Of a stretch of 64,000 nucleotides of DNA, positions 22,716-31,975 are shown one piece after another. This stretch comes from Pseudomonas monsensis (lineage in GTDB: Bacteria; Pseudomonadota; Gammaproteobacteria; Pseudomonadales; Pseudomonadaceae). Position 1 is the first letter of the stretch. The number at the start of each line of letters is the position of its first letter. The stretch is from the NCBI RefSeq assembly GCF_014268495.2, contig NZ_CP077087.1, positions 2,607,501-2,671,500 on the forward strand, read 5' to 3'. The position numbers and the translations under genes were made by a program. A model generated the notes under the pieces. The model ran no database searches and had not been told where the DNA came from. It saw nothing but the letters and a program-made list of their open reading frames with translations.

Positions 22716-24104
22716 TCAGATCAGCTTCACAGCCAGCGCTTTCTCGCAATCCTCGAGCGAACGCTGCTGCGTCTCGGCATACAACCCCAACTCATCAAGG
22801 GTCGAACGCCCCAGCGCCTGTTCGAAAGCCTGGCGATTGGAGTGTTCGCCGTAGTGTGCCTGCGCGGCATCACCGAGGTTCGACTGAAAAATCCCCGCTG
22901 CGCTCACCGGCAAGAAATCTTCGTACACCAGCGGCTCCGCTTTCACATAGTCCTCGCGCAGCAAATCCTCCAGTGAAACCTCGCCCAGCCCGCTCGCCGC
23001 CAGGCCTTTTGCCGTCGGGAAATAACGAAAGTACGCCAGCCCCTGTTCACGCATGCCCGCGACGCTGTCAGGAAATTCGGCAAAGTGCCGGGTCATTAGC
23101 GCGTTGTAGCGTGCGGCATTGCCTTCGTTGGGGAAGTCACCCAGTTCATCGCGGGCGGCATTCAACAAGCGGTCGTACAGTGCACGCCCCTTGGGTGTCA
23201 GCGCCGCGCCACGCTGTTCGATTTCGCCGAAGCGCGCGCTGTGGCTGCCACGGGTTTCAGGCTGGTCGGTGAAGGCGATCGGCTCATCCAGCGCCTTGAA
23301 ACTGGTCTGGCGCAGCAGGATCGGGCAGTGCCGCCGTGGTGGACCTTCGATCACCGCTTTGGGCGTGATGCCATGCGCCGGCATTTGTGCCTGGACGATG
23401 TCGATGTCCAGGGTGCGCGGCGTCAGGTGATTGATGTGCGGACCTTTAAACGCCACCACATCGGCGATCAAGCGGTGCTGGGCGCTCAGCGTCTGGTACT
23501 GCGCGGCGCTGACGGTGGCACTGTGGTGCCAGCGAAAAGTCTCCAAAGCCTGCAGGACAAATTCCTCGGCCTGCGTTGCGTTCAAGCCACCGGCGGTTTC
23601 CGCAAGCTCGATCAACTGCAAGGCCGCCGCCGTGAAGATCGAACGCTTGGCCAGCACCGATTCGGCGAAGGCGCGCAACGCAGGATCCTCAATCAACTCC
23701 AGGCGCAATAACGAGGTAAATACCCGAAACGGACTGACCTGCAGCGCCTCTTCATGCACCGCACGAAACGCCGTGGAATGCACGGGCACCCCCGCTGGCG
23801 TCAGGTCGTAATAACCCACCGGTTGCATGCCCATCACCGCAAACAGGCGGGCGAGGGTGGCCAGTTCGCTGGCGGTGCCAACGCGAATGGCGCCATGGCG
23901 CTCCCTGTCCAGCCGTTCGATTTCACCGCTACTGTTGAGCTGCCGGGCGATGTCCGGCTGACGTGCAAGCACATCGCGATTGGTCTGCTCCACCAGTTCC
24001 ATCAGCGCGCCGTACAGCGGCACTTCTTTGCGGTACATGTCGGACATCGCTTTGGAGAAGCGTTGGCGGATCAGGTCGGGGCTGATGAACGGCTGCACGG
24101 TCAT
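22716..24104 (-). CDS. hglS: 2-oxoadipate dioxygenase/decarboxylase (HglS, DUF1338/YdcJ family)
   Basis: HglS is an Fe(II)-dependent enzyme that converts 2-oxoadipate to D-2-hydroxyglutarate in the D-lysine/pipecolate route. The 462-residue length from the ATG at 24104 matches the family. Recognisable parts are the start FISPDLIRQRFSKAMSDMYR, GYYDLTPAGVPVHSTAFRAV with a His of the metal site, HINHLTPRTLDID, and a central Arg-rich substrate segment. An upstream extension to 24173 is unlikely. It follows the glcDEF genes in the same direction after about 90 bases. D-2-hydroxyglutarate needs a flavin dehydrogenase of the GlcD class, so the neighbourhood may be meaningful. Confidence 0.85.
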   Translation of the reverse strand: MTVQPFISPDLIRQRFSKAMSDMYRKEVPLYGALMELVEQTNRDVLARQPDIARQLNSSGEIERLDRERHGAIRVGTASELATLARLFAVMGMQPVGYYDLTPAGVPVHSTAFRAVHEEALQVSPFRVFTSLLRLELIEDPALRAFAESVLAKRSIFTAAALQLIELAETAGGLNATQAEEFVLQALETFRWHHSATVSAAQYQTLSAQHRLIADVVAFKGPHINHLTPRTLDIDIVQAQMPAHGITPKAVIEGPPRRHCPILLRQTSFKALDEPIAFTDQPETRGSHSARFGEIEQRGAALTPKGRALYDRLLNAARDELGDFPNEGNAARYNALMTRHFAEFPDSVAGMREQGLAYFRYFPTAKGLAASGLGEVSLEDLLREDYVKAEPLVYEDFLPVSAAGIFQSNLGDAAQAHYGEHSNRQAFEQALGRSTLDELGLYAETQQRSLEDCEKALAVKLI

Positions 24105-24192
24105 GAAAAAAATTCCTGCCACGGTCACGGAATGGATGAGGGAAAAGATCGCAGCCTTCTCGCACGCGGGCAAACGAAGAATCCTACGAACT

Positions 24193-25413
24193 TCATTCTG
24201 CCAACGACTGATCCACCAGTTCGATCCAGTGCATTACCGGTGTACGACCGGCGCTGGCCAGATGGCTCTGGCAACCGATGTTGGAGGTGACGATCAACTG
24301 CGGGCGGCCGCTTTCCAATGCGTTGAGCCGGTTGTCGCGCAGTTGTCGGGCGATTGTCGGTTGCGTCAGCGAATAGGTGCCTGCCGAACCGCAGCACAAA
24401 TGACCGTCCGGCACGGTAGTGAGGTTGAACCCGAGGCGCGTCAGCAGTGCTTCCACCGCGCCGCCGAGTTTCAGCGCGTGCTGCAAGGTGCACGGACAAT
24501 GCACGGCGATCCGTCGTTCGCTGGCGGCACAGGCCTGTTCCAGCGGTTCACCGGCAAGGATCTGCACCAGATCCAGGGTGCGTTCGCTGATCAGTCGCGC
24601 CTTGTCCGCGTACGCCGGATCGTTTTCCAGCAAATGCCCGTAATCCTTGATGAAGGCGCCGCAACCGCTGGCGGTCTGCACGATGGCTTCGACGCCGTGT
24701 TGCAGGTGCGGCCACCAGGCGTCGATGTTCTGCCGGGCGCGGTCGAGGCCTTTGGCCTGGGCGTCGAGGTGATAGTCGAGGGCGCCGCAACAGCCTGCCT
24801 CGACCACAGGGGTGACGCTGATGCCGAGCCGGTCGAGCACCCGCACGGTGGCGTCATTGGTGTTTGGCGACAGCCCCGGCTGTACGCAACCCTCGAGCAA
24901 CAACACCCGGCGTGCATGTCGTGGGGCGGGGCGCACCCCGGACGTCGGCAGATGCTGCGGCAGCTTGCTTTCAAAGATCTGCGGCAGCAGCGGCCGAAAA
25001 GTGCTGCCAACCTGTAGCAGGCCTTTGAACAGTCGCGGATTCGGTGCCAGTGCGCGCAGGCCCTCGCGCAGCAGCCGCTGTGCAGCCGGGCGTGACACCG
25101 CCTGATCGACCACCGCGCGACCGATGTCGAGCAGGTTGTGGTAGTCGACACCGGACGGACAGGTGGTTTCGCAATTGCGGCACGACAGGCAGCGGTCCAG
25201 ATGCAGTTGCGTCTGTGCGGTGGCCGGTGCGCCTTCGAGTACCTGCTTGATCAGGTAGATGCGCCCGCGCGGGCCGTCGAGTTCATCGCCAAGCAATTGA
25301 TACGTCGGGCAAGTGGCGTTGCAAAAGCCACAATGCACGCAGGTGCGGAGGATTTTTTCCGCCTCGGCGGCGCGGGGCAGCTGTCGGGATTGTTCGCTGA
25401 GGGTGGTTTGCAT
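24193..25413 (-). CDS. glcF: Glycolate oxidase iron-sulfur subunit GlcF
   Basis: This 406-residue electron-transfer subunit of glycolate oxidase passes electrons from the flavin subunits to the quinone pool. Two 4Fe-4S motifs are present: CVHCGFCNATCP near residue 27 and CLSCRNCETTCP near 76. Two CCG domains follow (LEGCVQPGLS with EAGCCGALDYH, and HCPCTLQH with HLCCGSAGTYS). The ATG at 25413 lies two bases after the glcE stop. Length and domain order are normal. Confidence 0.93.
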   Translation of the reverse strand: MQTTLSEQSRQLPRAAEAEKILRTCVHCGFCNATCPTYQLLGDELDGPRGRIYLIKQVLEGAPATAQTQLHLDRCLSCRNCETTCPSGVDYHNLLDIGRAVVDQAVSRPAAQRLLREGLRALAPNPRLFKGLLQVGSTFRPLLPQIFESKLPQHLPTSGVRPAPRHARRVLLLEGCVQPGLSPNTNDATVRVLDRLGISVTPVVEAGCCGALDYHLDAQAKGLDRARQNIDAWWPHLQHGVEAIVQTASGCGAFIKDYGHLLENDPAYADKARLISERTLDLVQILAGEPLEQACAASERRIAVHCPCTLQHALKLGGAVEALLTRLGFNLTTVPDGHLCCGSAGTYSLTQPTIARQLRDNRLNALESGRPQLIVTSNIGCQSHLASAGRTPVMHWIELVDQSLAE

Positions 25414-25415
25414 GG

Positions 25416-26465
25416 CTAGAACTCCGCGTACATCCGGCCAGGGTTGAACAGCCCTTGCGGGTCGAGTTGCGCCTTGAGTTGCCGGTGATAGCGCAGCAGT
25501 GTCGGGGCCAATGGCTGGAAAGGCGACTGGCTGGCGCCGTGGCTGAAGCAAGTGGCGTGGCCGCCGAGTGCCTGGGCGAGGACATGAATGTGCTCGACGT
25601 CGGATTTCAGCCAGCGTTGCGCCCCGGCCCAGTCGATCAGTTGTTCGCCGGGCAGCTCCAGCAAGCCGAGATTGTTCGGCAAGGACACGCGCCACAGCGG
25701 CAGGCCTTCGTTGAAAAACGCCAGGCGTTGTTCATTCAGATCGCACCAGAACACCGAATCCAGTGGCTCGCCACCGAGGCGTTGATGCGCCGCCGTCACC
25801 GAACCTTCGCCGCCTTCAAGACGCAGATAAAGACTCTCGCCATCGTGGCAGGCGGCGCTGATCGGCAGCGGTTGCTGGCCCCATTCGGCCAGATTGGCCA
25901 GCGCCCGCGCGCAGTCGATATCGAGGCGGATGCTCAAGCACTGGCGCGGTTTGGGCAGGACTTTCAGCGAGACTTCGGTGAGCACGCCAAGGCAACCGAA
26001 ACTGCCGGCCATCAGGCGTGACAGGTCATAACCGGCGACGTTTTTCATCACTTCGCCGCCAAAGCGCAGGTGCTGGCCGAGGCCGGTGATCACCCGGGTG
26101 CCGAGGACAAAATCCCGCACCGAGCCGGACCAGGGGCGTCGCGGCCCGGACAACCCGGTGGCGATCATGCCGCCGACCGTCGCGCCTTCGCCGAACGCCG
26201 GAGGTTCGCAAGGCAACATCTGCCCGGCCGCTTCCAGTGCTGCGAGCAGTTCCGACAACGGCGTACCGGCGCGCACGCTGACCACCAGTTCGGTCGGCTC
26301 ATAACGCACGATGCCGCGATGGGCGCGGGTGTCGAGCACTTCACCGGCCACTTCGCGCCCGAGAAAGGCTTTGCTGTTAGCACCCTGAATTTTCAGCGGC
26401 GTGGCGTTGGCCCGGGCCTCGTTGACCTGTTCGAGCAACGCCTTGGCGGCATCGAAGTCAGCCAT
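25416..26465 (-). CDS. glcE: Glycolate oxidase FAD-binding subunit GlcE
   Basis: This 349-residue FAD_binding_4 protein is the smaller flavin-fold subunit. It carries FGEGATVGGMIATGLSGPRR and MKNVAGYDLSRLMAGSFGCL of the FAD-binding domain, and LDPQGLFNPGRMYAEF at the end. It lacks a full C-terminal oxidase cap, as is normal for GlcE. The ATG at 26465 shares one base with the glcD stop (TGATG), so the genes are translationally coupled. Confidence 0.93.
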   Translation of the reverse strand: MADFDAAKALLEQVNEARANATPLKIQGANSKAFLGREVAGEVLDTRAHRGIVRYEPTELVVSVRAGTPLSELLAALEAAGQMLPCEPPAFGEGATVGGMIATGLSGPRRPWSGSVRDFVLGTRVITGLGQHLRFGGEVMKNVAGYDLSRLMAGSFGCLGVLTEVSLKVLPKPRQCLSIRLDIDCARALANLAEWGQQPLPISAACHDGESLYLRLEGGEGSVTAAHQRLGGEPLDSVFWCDLNEQRLAFFNEGLPLWRVSLPNNLGLLELPGEQLIDWAGAQRWLKSDVEHIHVLAQALGGHATCFSHGASQSPFQPLAPTLLRYHRQLKAQLDPQGLFNPGRMYAEF

Positions 26466-27964
26466 CAGAAGCGCTCCAGCTCGGGGAAGGGCAGTTGCCC
26501 GGCGTGAATATGCATCGCTCCGAATTCGGCACAGCGATGCAGGGTCGGAATGTTCTTGCCGGGATTGAGCAGGCCTTGTGGATCGAACGCGGCTTTTACG
26601 GCGTGGAATAGGCTCAGTTCGTCGCTGTTGAACTGTGCGCACATCTGATTGATTTTTTCGCGGCCGACGCCGTGTTCACCCGTGATGCTGCCGCCGACCT
26701 GCACGCACAGTTCGAGAATTTTCCCGCCCAGGGCTTCGGCGCGGTGCAGTTCCCCCGGCTGGTTGGCATCGAACAGAATCAGCGGATGCATGTTGCCGTC
26801 GCCGGCATGGAACACGTTGGCCACGCGCAAGCCATATTCTTCGCCGAGGCGCGCGATCCCTTGCAGAACGCCGGGCAATTCGCGGCGCGGAATGGTGCCG
26901 TCCATGCAGTAATAGTCCGGTGACAGGCGACCGATGGCGGGGAAGGCGTTCTTGCGCCCGGCCCAGAAGCGCACGCGCTCGGCCTCGTCACGGGCCTGGC
27001 GCACTTCGATGGCGCCGGCCTCGGTCATGACGTCGCGCACCCGCTGACAATCGTCGTGGACATCGGCTTCGACGCCGTCGAGTTCGCACAACAGAATGGC
27101 TTCGGCATCGACCGGATAACCGGCGTGGATGAAGTCCTCGGCGGCACGAATCGCCAGGTTGTCCATCATCTCCAGACCGCCAGGAATGATCCCCGCCGCG
27201 ATGATGTCGGCCACCGCACGGCCGGCCTTTTCGACCGAGTCGAAACTGGCCAGCAGCACCTTGGCAACCTGAGGCTTTGGCAGCAATTTGACCGTGACTT
27301 CGGTGATGATGCCCAGTAAACCTTCAGAGCCGGTGAACAGCGCCAGCAAATCGAAACCCGCTGAATCGAGGGCGTCCGAACCCAGTGTCAGGCGCTCGCC
27401 TTCGATGGTCAGCACTTCGATTTTCAGCAGGTTGTGCACGGTCAGACCGTATTTCAGGCAATGCACGCCGCCGGCGTTTTCAGCGACGTTGCCACCGATG
27501 GAACAGGCGATTTGCGAAGACGGGTCCGGCGCGTAATACAGGCCGAACGGCGCCGCTGCCTGGGAGATCGCCAGATTGCGCACACCGGGCTGAACCCGCG
27601 CGGTACGTGCGGCGGGGTCGATGTGCAGGATGTTGTTGAAGCGTGCCATCACCAGTAACAGGCCTTTTTCCAGCGGCAGGGCGCCGCCGGATAATCCGGT
27701 GCCGGCGCCGCGAGCGACCACCGGGACCTGGTGCTGATGACAGAGTTTGAGCAGGCTCTGCACCTGATCGAGACGCCGGGGCAGGGCGACCAGCATCGGC
27801 GTGGTGCGGTAAGCCGAGAGGCCATCGCATTCGTAGGGCTTGAGTTCGTCGTCGCGCCAGAGAATGTCGAGATCGGGCACGGCGCGTTGCAAGGCTTCGA
27901 GAACCCTGGCCTTGTTCACCTCGGGCAAGGGCCTGTCGAGGCGCTCGTCATACAGAATGTTCAT
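26465..27964 (-). CDS. glcD: Glycolate oxidase subunit GlcD
   Basis: GlcD is the catalytic flavin subunit, 499 residues, that oxidises glycolate to glyoxylate. Markers are PVVARGAGTGLSGGALP for FAD diphosphate, SSQIACSIGGNVAENAGG, HAGDGNMHPLI near the active site and GSITGEHGVGREK. The C-terminal FDPQGLLNPGKNIPT closes the cap domain. It is the first gene of glcDEF. No glcC regulator or glcB lies next to it in the window. Confidence 0.94.
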   Translation of the reverse strand: MNILYDERLDRPLPEVNKARVLEALQRAVPDLDILWRDDELKPYECDGLSAYRTTPMLVALPRRLDQVQSLLKLCHQHQVPVVARGAGTGLSGGALPLEKGLLLVMARFNNILHIDPAARTARVQPGVRNLAISQAAAPFGLYYAPDPSSQIACSIGGNVAENAGGVHCLKYGLTVHNLLKIEVLTIEGERLTLGSDALDSAGFDLLALFTGSEGLLGIITEVTVKLLPKPQVAKVLLASFDSVEKAGRAVADIIAAGIIPGGLEMMDNLAIRAAEDFIHAGYPVDAEAILLCELDGVEADVHDDCQRVRDVMTEAGAIEVRQARDEAERVRFWAGRKNAFPAIGRLSPDYYCMDGTIPRRELPGVLQGIARLGEEYGLRVANVFHAGDGNMHPLILFDANQPGELHRAEALGGKILELCVQVGGSITGEHGVGREKINQMCAQFNSDELSLFHAVKAAFDPQGLLNPGKNIPTLHRCAEFGAMHIHAGQLPFPELERF

Positions 27965-28153
27965 CTCAGTCCCGCAACCTTTCTAAGAGAGGGGCACCCC
28001 TGTGGCGAAGTCGCTTGCTCGCGATGGGGCGCAAAACGGGCCTGATCCAGCCAGCACAGGCTGTCGGGTGCAACCCGCCGTCAGCTGTGGGTCTGCTGCG
28101 CAGCCCGGCGGGAGCACGTTCCTTCGCTACCGGAGGCGGATGAGGCCTGCTGA

Positions 28154-29080
28154 TCATCGTTGGTTGCCGAGGAATTCCCGATACAACCGCGCGGTGTTCC
28201 CCGGTTGTTCGACCATCGGCATATGCCCGACGTGATCCCACACCTCCACGCGCAGATTGGCGATGCCCTTGCTCCACACCGGCACACTGCTGACGTCGAT
28301 CAGCCGGTCCTTGCGCCCCCAGAGCAGCAGAGACGGACATTTGATGTCAGCCAGTTTCGGCTCCATCGGTTCACTGGCGCGGAAATCGCGGAAGATCTCC
28401 TCCAGTTCATCGCGTTGCTGTTCGTAGCGCTGAGCAATGGCATCCAGCACCAGCTTCGGCACCCACGGCGGCGACGCCATGGTCATCGCGTAGAAACGCT
28501 GGAAGTCCTCCCGGGAATTGATCAGGAACGGGTTGTGCCCACGGGCCAGGTGGCGCTCCATGTCGCTGGCCTCCGGGGCTGTGACGCCGGCCGGGTCGAT
28601 CAACGCCAGCGAGGCGATCCGGTCCGGGTAGGTTGCCGCCAGCCACGCCGCGATGTAACCGCCCATCGAGTTGCCGATTACATGGACTTTTTCCACTCCG
28701 CAGACATCGAGCAGTTGGATCATGCGCTTGGCTTGCACCGCGATGTCGTAGCCGCCGCCAGCCTTGAAGCCGGTTTCACCGTGGCCGGCCAGATCCGGAA
28801 TGATCACCCGATACTGGCGCACGAAGTGCCGGGAGAAGCGCAGCCACAGATTCTTGTCGGCGCTATAGCCGTGCAGCATGAGGATGGCGCTGGCCGCTTC
28901 ATAGGGCCCGCCTTGCCAGGTCGAAACGGTCATCTCGGCGATCGGCACTTCGATCTTGTGCAGCTTGTACAGTTTGGCCTCGACGGCCATGTTCAGGTCA
29001 TACAGCCAATGACCGACCGCCGGATAACTCAACCAGCTCCAGGCCACGAAAACCGCGAGGGCGACAAACAGCAAAAGCAT
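28154..29080 (-). CDS. Membrane-anchored alpha/beta hydrolase
   Basis: This 308-residue hydrolase has an N-terminal membrane anchor, MLLLFVALAVFVAWSWLSY. The fold shows LMLHGYSADKNLW (oxyanion loop), DLAGHGETG, and the nucleophile elbow GNSMGG with Ser near residue 138. An acid (LLWGRKDRLID) and His (VGHMPMVEQP) complete the triad. It resembles lipolytic esterases of Pseudomonas. The natural substrate is not evident. It lies 21 bases after the monooxygenase gene in the same direction, so the two may act on the same compound, the hydrolase opening an ester made by a Baeyer-Villiger reaction. Confidence 0.85.
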   Translation of the reverse strand: MLLLFVALAVFVAWSWLSYPAVGHWLYDLNMAVEAKLYKLHKIEVPIAEMTVSTWQGGPYEAASAILMLHGYSADKNLWLRFSRHFVRQYRVIIPDLAGHGETGFKAGGGYDIAVQAKRMIQLLDVCGVEKVHVIGNSMGGYIAAWLAATYPDRIASLALIDPAGVTAPEASDMERHLARGHNPFLINSREDFQRFYAMTMASPPWVPKLVLDAIAQRYEQQRDELEEIFRDFRASEPMEPKLADIKCPSLLLWGRKDRLIDVSSVPVWSKGIANLRVEVWDHVGHMPMVEQPGNTARLYREFLGNQR

Positions 29081-29101
29081 CGACGTCTTCCTTTTACGTG
29101 T

Positions 29102-30556
29102 TCAGGACAGAATGTGGTCGGCCGGTTTCAGCGCCCGGGTCAAGCGGTGATAGCTGAAACTGAAGCCGGGAAACATTGCGATCACATGACCGCTCTTGCT
29201 TTGATACCAACTGTGGCAGCCACCGGACTTCCACACCGTGCGTTCCATTTCCCGGTGGATCATCTCAGTGTAGGTACGTTCTGCTTCCGGGCGCACTTCG
29301 ATGCTGCGCAGGCCTTTGGCTTGCACGGTGCGGATGCAGTCGAGGATGTAGTTCATCTGCGACTCGATGATGAACAGCGCCGAGGTGTGGCCGATGCCGG
29401 TGTTCGGCCCGGTGACGATAAACAGGTTGGGAAAGTCGGGCAGGCTGGTGCCGAGGTAGGCGCGTGGGTATTGGGCCCAGACATCTCTGAGTTGCACGGC
29501 GTTTTTTCCGCTGACCGGGTAGGAAATCACCCCGTCGGTGGCGTCGTAACCGGTCGACCAGATGATCAGATCGACCTCGATGTGCTGGCCGTCCTGCGTG
29601 TTGATGCCGCGCTCGTCGAACGAAGTGATGCCTTGTTCGCGGGTGTGCAGCGTCACGTTGGGCCGGGTCAACGCCGGGTAATAGGTGTTGGAAAGCAGCA
29701 CGCGTTTGCAGCCGATGGTGAAGTCCGGTGTGAGCTTTTTCCGCAGCGCCGGGTCGCGCACCTGGCGTTCCAGCAGACGCAAGGCCTGACGCTGGACCAT
29801 GCGGATGGCCGGTCTCGAATATTTGAACGCGATCACCCGCGTTTCGAACTGCCAGTAGATCAACCAACGCAACAGCTTGTAGGCCGGTTTCACACCCAGC
29901 AGCCAGCGTTGCAGCGGCCCGAACAGACGATCGGCGCGAGGCAGTACCCAATGCGGCGTGCGCTGGAACACGTGCAGTTGCGCGACGTCGGGGGCAATCG
30001 CCGGAATCACCTGCACCGCGCTGGCGCCGCTGCCGACGATGGCCACGCGTTTACCGCGATAGTCGTAGCCATGATCCCAATTATTGGTGTGAAAGGTCTT
30101 GCCCTGAAAGCGCTCCTGGCCGGGGATCTGTGGGATCACCGGTTGGCTCAGCGGGCCGGTCGCGTTGATGAGGAATTGCGCATGGAACGTGCCTTTGGCG
30201 CCGGTATGAACGGCCCAGCGTTTCTGCTCGTCGTCCCATTCGACACGCTCGACATTGGCTTGCAACTCCACCCGCTCACGCAGGCAGAACCGGTCGATCA
30301 CGTGCTCGGTGTAGCGGTGCAGCTCGGCCTGTTCGGCGAACATCTGCGACCAGCGGTAAGAGGCGAACGACAGCGAATACAGCGGCGATGGCACGTCCAC
30401 CGCAGCGCCGGGGTAGGTGTTCTGACACCAGGTGCCGCCGAAGAAGTCCCGGCGCTCCAGCAGGCGAAAATCGTCGATCCCGGCCTTGAGCAGGTTGACC
30501 GCCGCGCACTGGCCGCCGAAACCGCTGCCGATGATCAACACGTGGTAGGTGTGCAT
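29102..30556 (-). CDS. Flavin-containing (Baeyer-Villiger type) monooxygenase
   Basis: This 484-residue FAD/NADPH monooxygenase has the FAD fingerprint GSGFGGQ at residues 10-16 and the NADPH fingerprint GSGASA near 175. Between them is FQGKTFHTNNWDH, which fits the type I Baeyer-Villiger signature FxGxxxHxxxW(P/D). FFGGTWCQNTYPGAAVDVPS is also typical. The enzyme would insert oxygen next to a ketone to make an ester or lactone. It is followed by a hydrolase gene. A CTATACAT box at about 30600 upstream resembles a sigma-S -10 element, and AAGGAGCCCC precedes the ATG. Confidence 0.88.
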   Translation of the reverse strand: MHTYHVLIIGSGFGGQCAAVNLLKAGIDDFRLLERRDFFGGTWCQNTYPGAAVDVPSPLYSLSFASYRWSQMFAEQAELHRYTEHVIDRFCLRERVELQANVERVEWDDEQKRWAVHTGAKGTFHAQFLINATGPLSQPVIPQIPGQERFQGKTFHTNNWDHGYDYRGKRVAIVGSGASAVQVIPAIAPDVAQLHVFQRTPHWVLPRADRLFGPLQRWLLGVKPAYKLLRWLIYWQFETRVIAFKYSRPAIRMVQRQALRLLERQVRDPALRKKLTPDFTIGCKRVLLSNTYYPALTRPNVTLHTREQGITSFDERGINTQDGQHIEVDLIIWSTGYDATDGVISYPVSGKNAVQLRDVWAQYPRAYLGTSLPDFPNLFIVTGPNTGIGHTSALFIIESQMNYILDCIRTVQAKGLRSIEVRPEAERTYTEMIHREMERTVWKSGGCHSWYQSKSGHVIAMFPGFSFSYHRLTRALKPADHILS

Positions 30557-30745
30557 GGGGCTCCTTCTTATAGTTGTTTTTTCGTTTTCCTCCTTTCATG
30601 TATAGCCAAATATTTGCACTGTGCGCAGCGGTAATGTCGCTCTATTCAGCCCGCTGGCCGGTGATGGCTATTTAACGTTGCCCTGATAGACTCCCAACAC
30701 ATCCGTCCTACGGTGTGCAGGTTCCGTCGAGTGGTCGAGGCCCTT

Positions 30746-31819
30746 ATGGGAAAAACGGGAGGAAAGGGACTTTCATTGGCCAGGAGGCTTTACACGTCGC
30801 GAATCCTCGGGCTGTTGCTTGGGCTTCTCTGCGTGTCCGTGGCGATGCAAGCCCTCGATCCGCCGCTGTGGGTCTGGGCGTTGATGCTGTTCAATGGCCT
30901 GATCTGGCCGCATCTGGCCTTTCAATGGGCGCGCCGCGCCGAGGTGCCTTTCCACGCCGAACACCGCAACCTGTTGATCGACGCCTTTCTTGGCGGCTTC
31001 TGGGTCGCTGCCATGCATTTCAATCCGCTGCCCACGGCAACGACCATTTCGATGATGGCGATGAACAACGTCGCTATCGGAGGTTCACGCTTTCTATTGG
31101 CGGGCTCCGCGGCGCAGTTGCTCGGGGTTGCCGTCGGCCTGGTGGTTTTCGCGCCGGCATTCATTCCGCAAACCTCACCCGCGCAGATGTACGCGTGTTT
31201 CCCGTTATTGCTGCTGTACCCGTTGGCACTGGGCTGGATCTGTTTTCGCCAGGCCTACACCCTCGGCCTGCATAAACGTGAGTTGCTCGCGCTGAGTCGT
31301 ACTGACAGCCTCACCGGACTGCTCAATCACGGCGCCTGGAAGGATCAACTGGAGATCGCTTTTCAGCGTTGCAAACGGCAGAAACAGGGCGCGGCGATCG
31401 CGCTGATCGACATCGACCATTTCAAGGCGATCAACGACACCTACGGGCATGTCGCCGGTGACATCGTGCTGCGCCAGTTGAGCAAGATGCTCAAGCAGAA
31501 CCTGCGCGCCACAGATGTCGCCGGGCGCTACGGCGGGGACGAGTTCTGCGTGATTCTTCCGGAGCTGCCGCTGTTCAACGCGGCGCAAGCCATGGAGGCG
31601 CTACGCGAGCGCTTTGCCGTTCTTGGCTATGAGCAGAACCCGGCGTTGAAGGTCAGTTTGAGTATCGGCCTGGCGGCGTACGATCCCGCGCATGCCGACG
31701 CGACGCGGTGGCTCAATGATGCCGATCAGGCCTTGTATGAAGCCAAGGCCAGTGGCCGCAATCGGGTGATCTGCAATTGCGAGAGCCTGCCGAAGCAGCC
31801 GCAGCTCGACTCGGTCTGA
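30746..31819 (+). CDS. MASE2-GGDEF diguanylate cyclase
   Basis: This 357-residue protein has a MASE2 membrane sensor and a C-terminal GGDEF domain. The N-terminal half has about five or six hydrophobic helices and starts with the MASE2-type LARRLYTSRILGLLLG. The catalytic half holds DSLTGLLNHGAW, DIDHFKAINDTYGH and the intact active site RYGGDEF. An inhibitory I-site RATD stands five residues before GGDEF, so product feedback is expected. It makes c-di-GMP and, like AdrA of this architecture, may promote exopolysaccharide production. The start at 30746 is chosen because MASE2 proteins begin just ahead of this helix. Confidence 0.9.
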   Translation: MGKTGGKGLSLARRLYTSRILGLLLGLLCVSVAMQALDPPLWVWALMLFNGLIWPHLAFQWARRAEVPFHAEHRNLLIDAFLGGFWVAAMHFNPLPTATTISMMAMNNVAIGGSRFLLAGSAAQLLGVAVGLVVFAPAFIPQTSPAQMYACFPLLLLYPLALGWICFRQAYTLGLHKRELLALSRTDSLTGLLNHGAWKDQLEIAFQRCKRQKQGAAIALIDIDHFKAINDTYGHVAGDIVLRQLSKMLKQNLRATDVAGRYGGDEFCVILPELPLFNAAQAMEALRERFAVLGYEQNPALKVSLSIGLAAYDPAHADATRWLNDADQALYEAKASGRNRVICNCESLPKQPQLDSV

Positions 31820-31975
31820 GCCGCTTGCGACTGATCCTGTAGACGCTGGCAGGCCAGCTAGCGGCCACAGGTTTCGGGTGCGGTCGGCCAGGTCAGCGTC
31901 GTATTGGGTGTAGAGCCTTGCGTCAATGTCGGGTACGGTTTCAATCCACCCCCGACGCGAAACAAGGATTGATTC

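Noticed and set aside
28160..30634. 824-codon plus-strand frame opposite the hydrolase and monooxygenase genes
   Set aside because: It spans two well-identified genes on the other strand and the gap between them, and has no domain.
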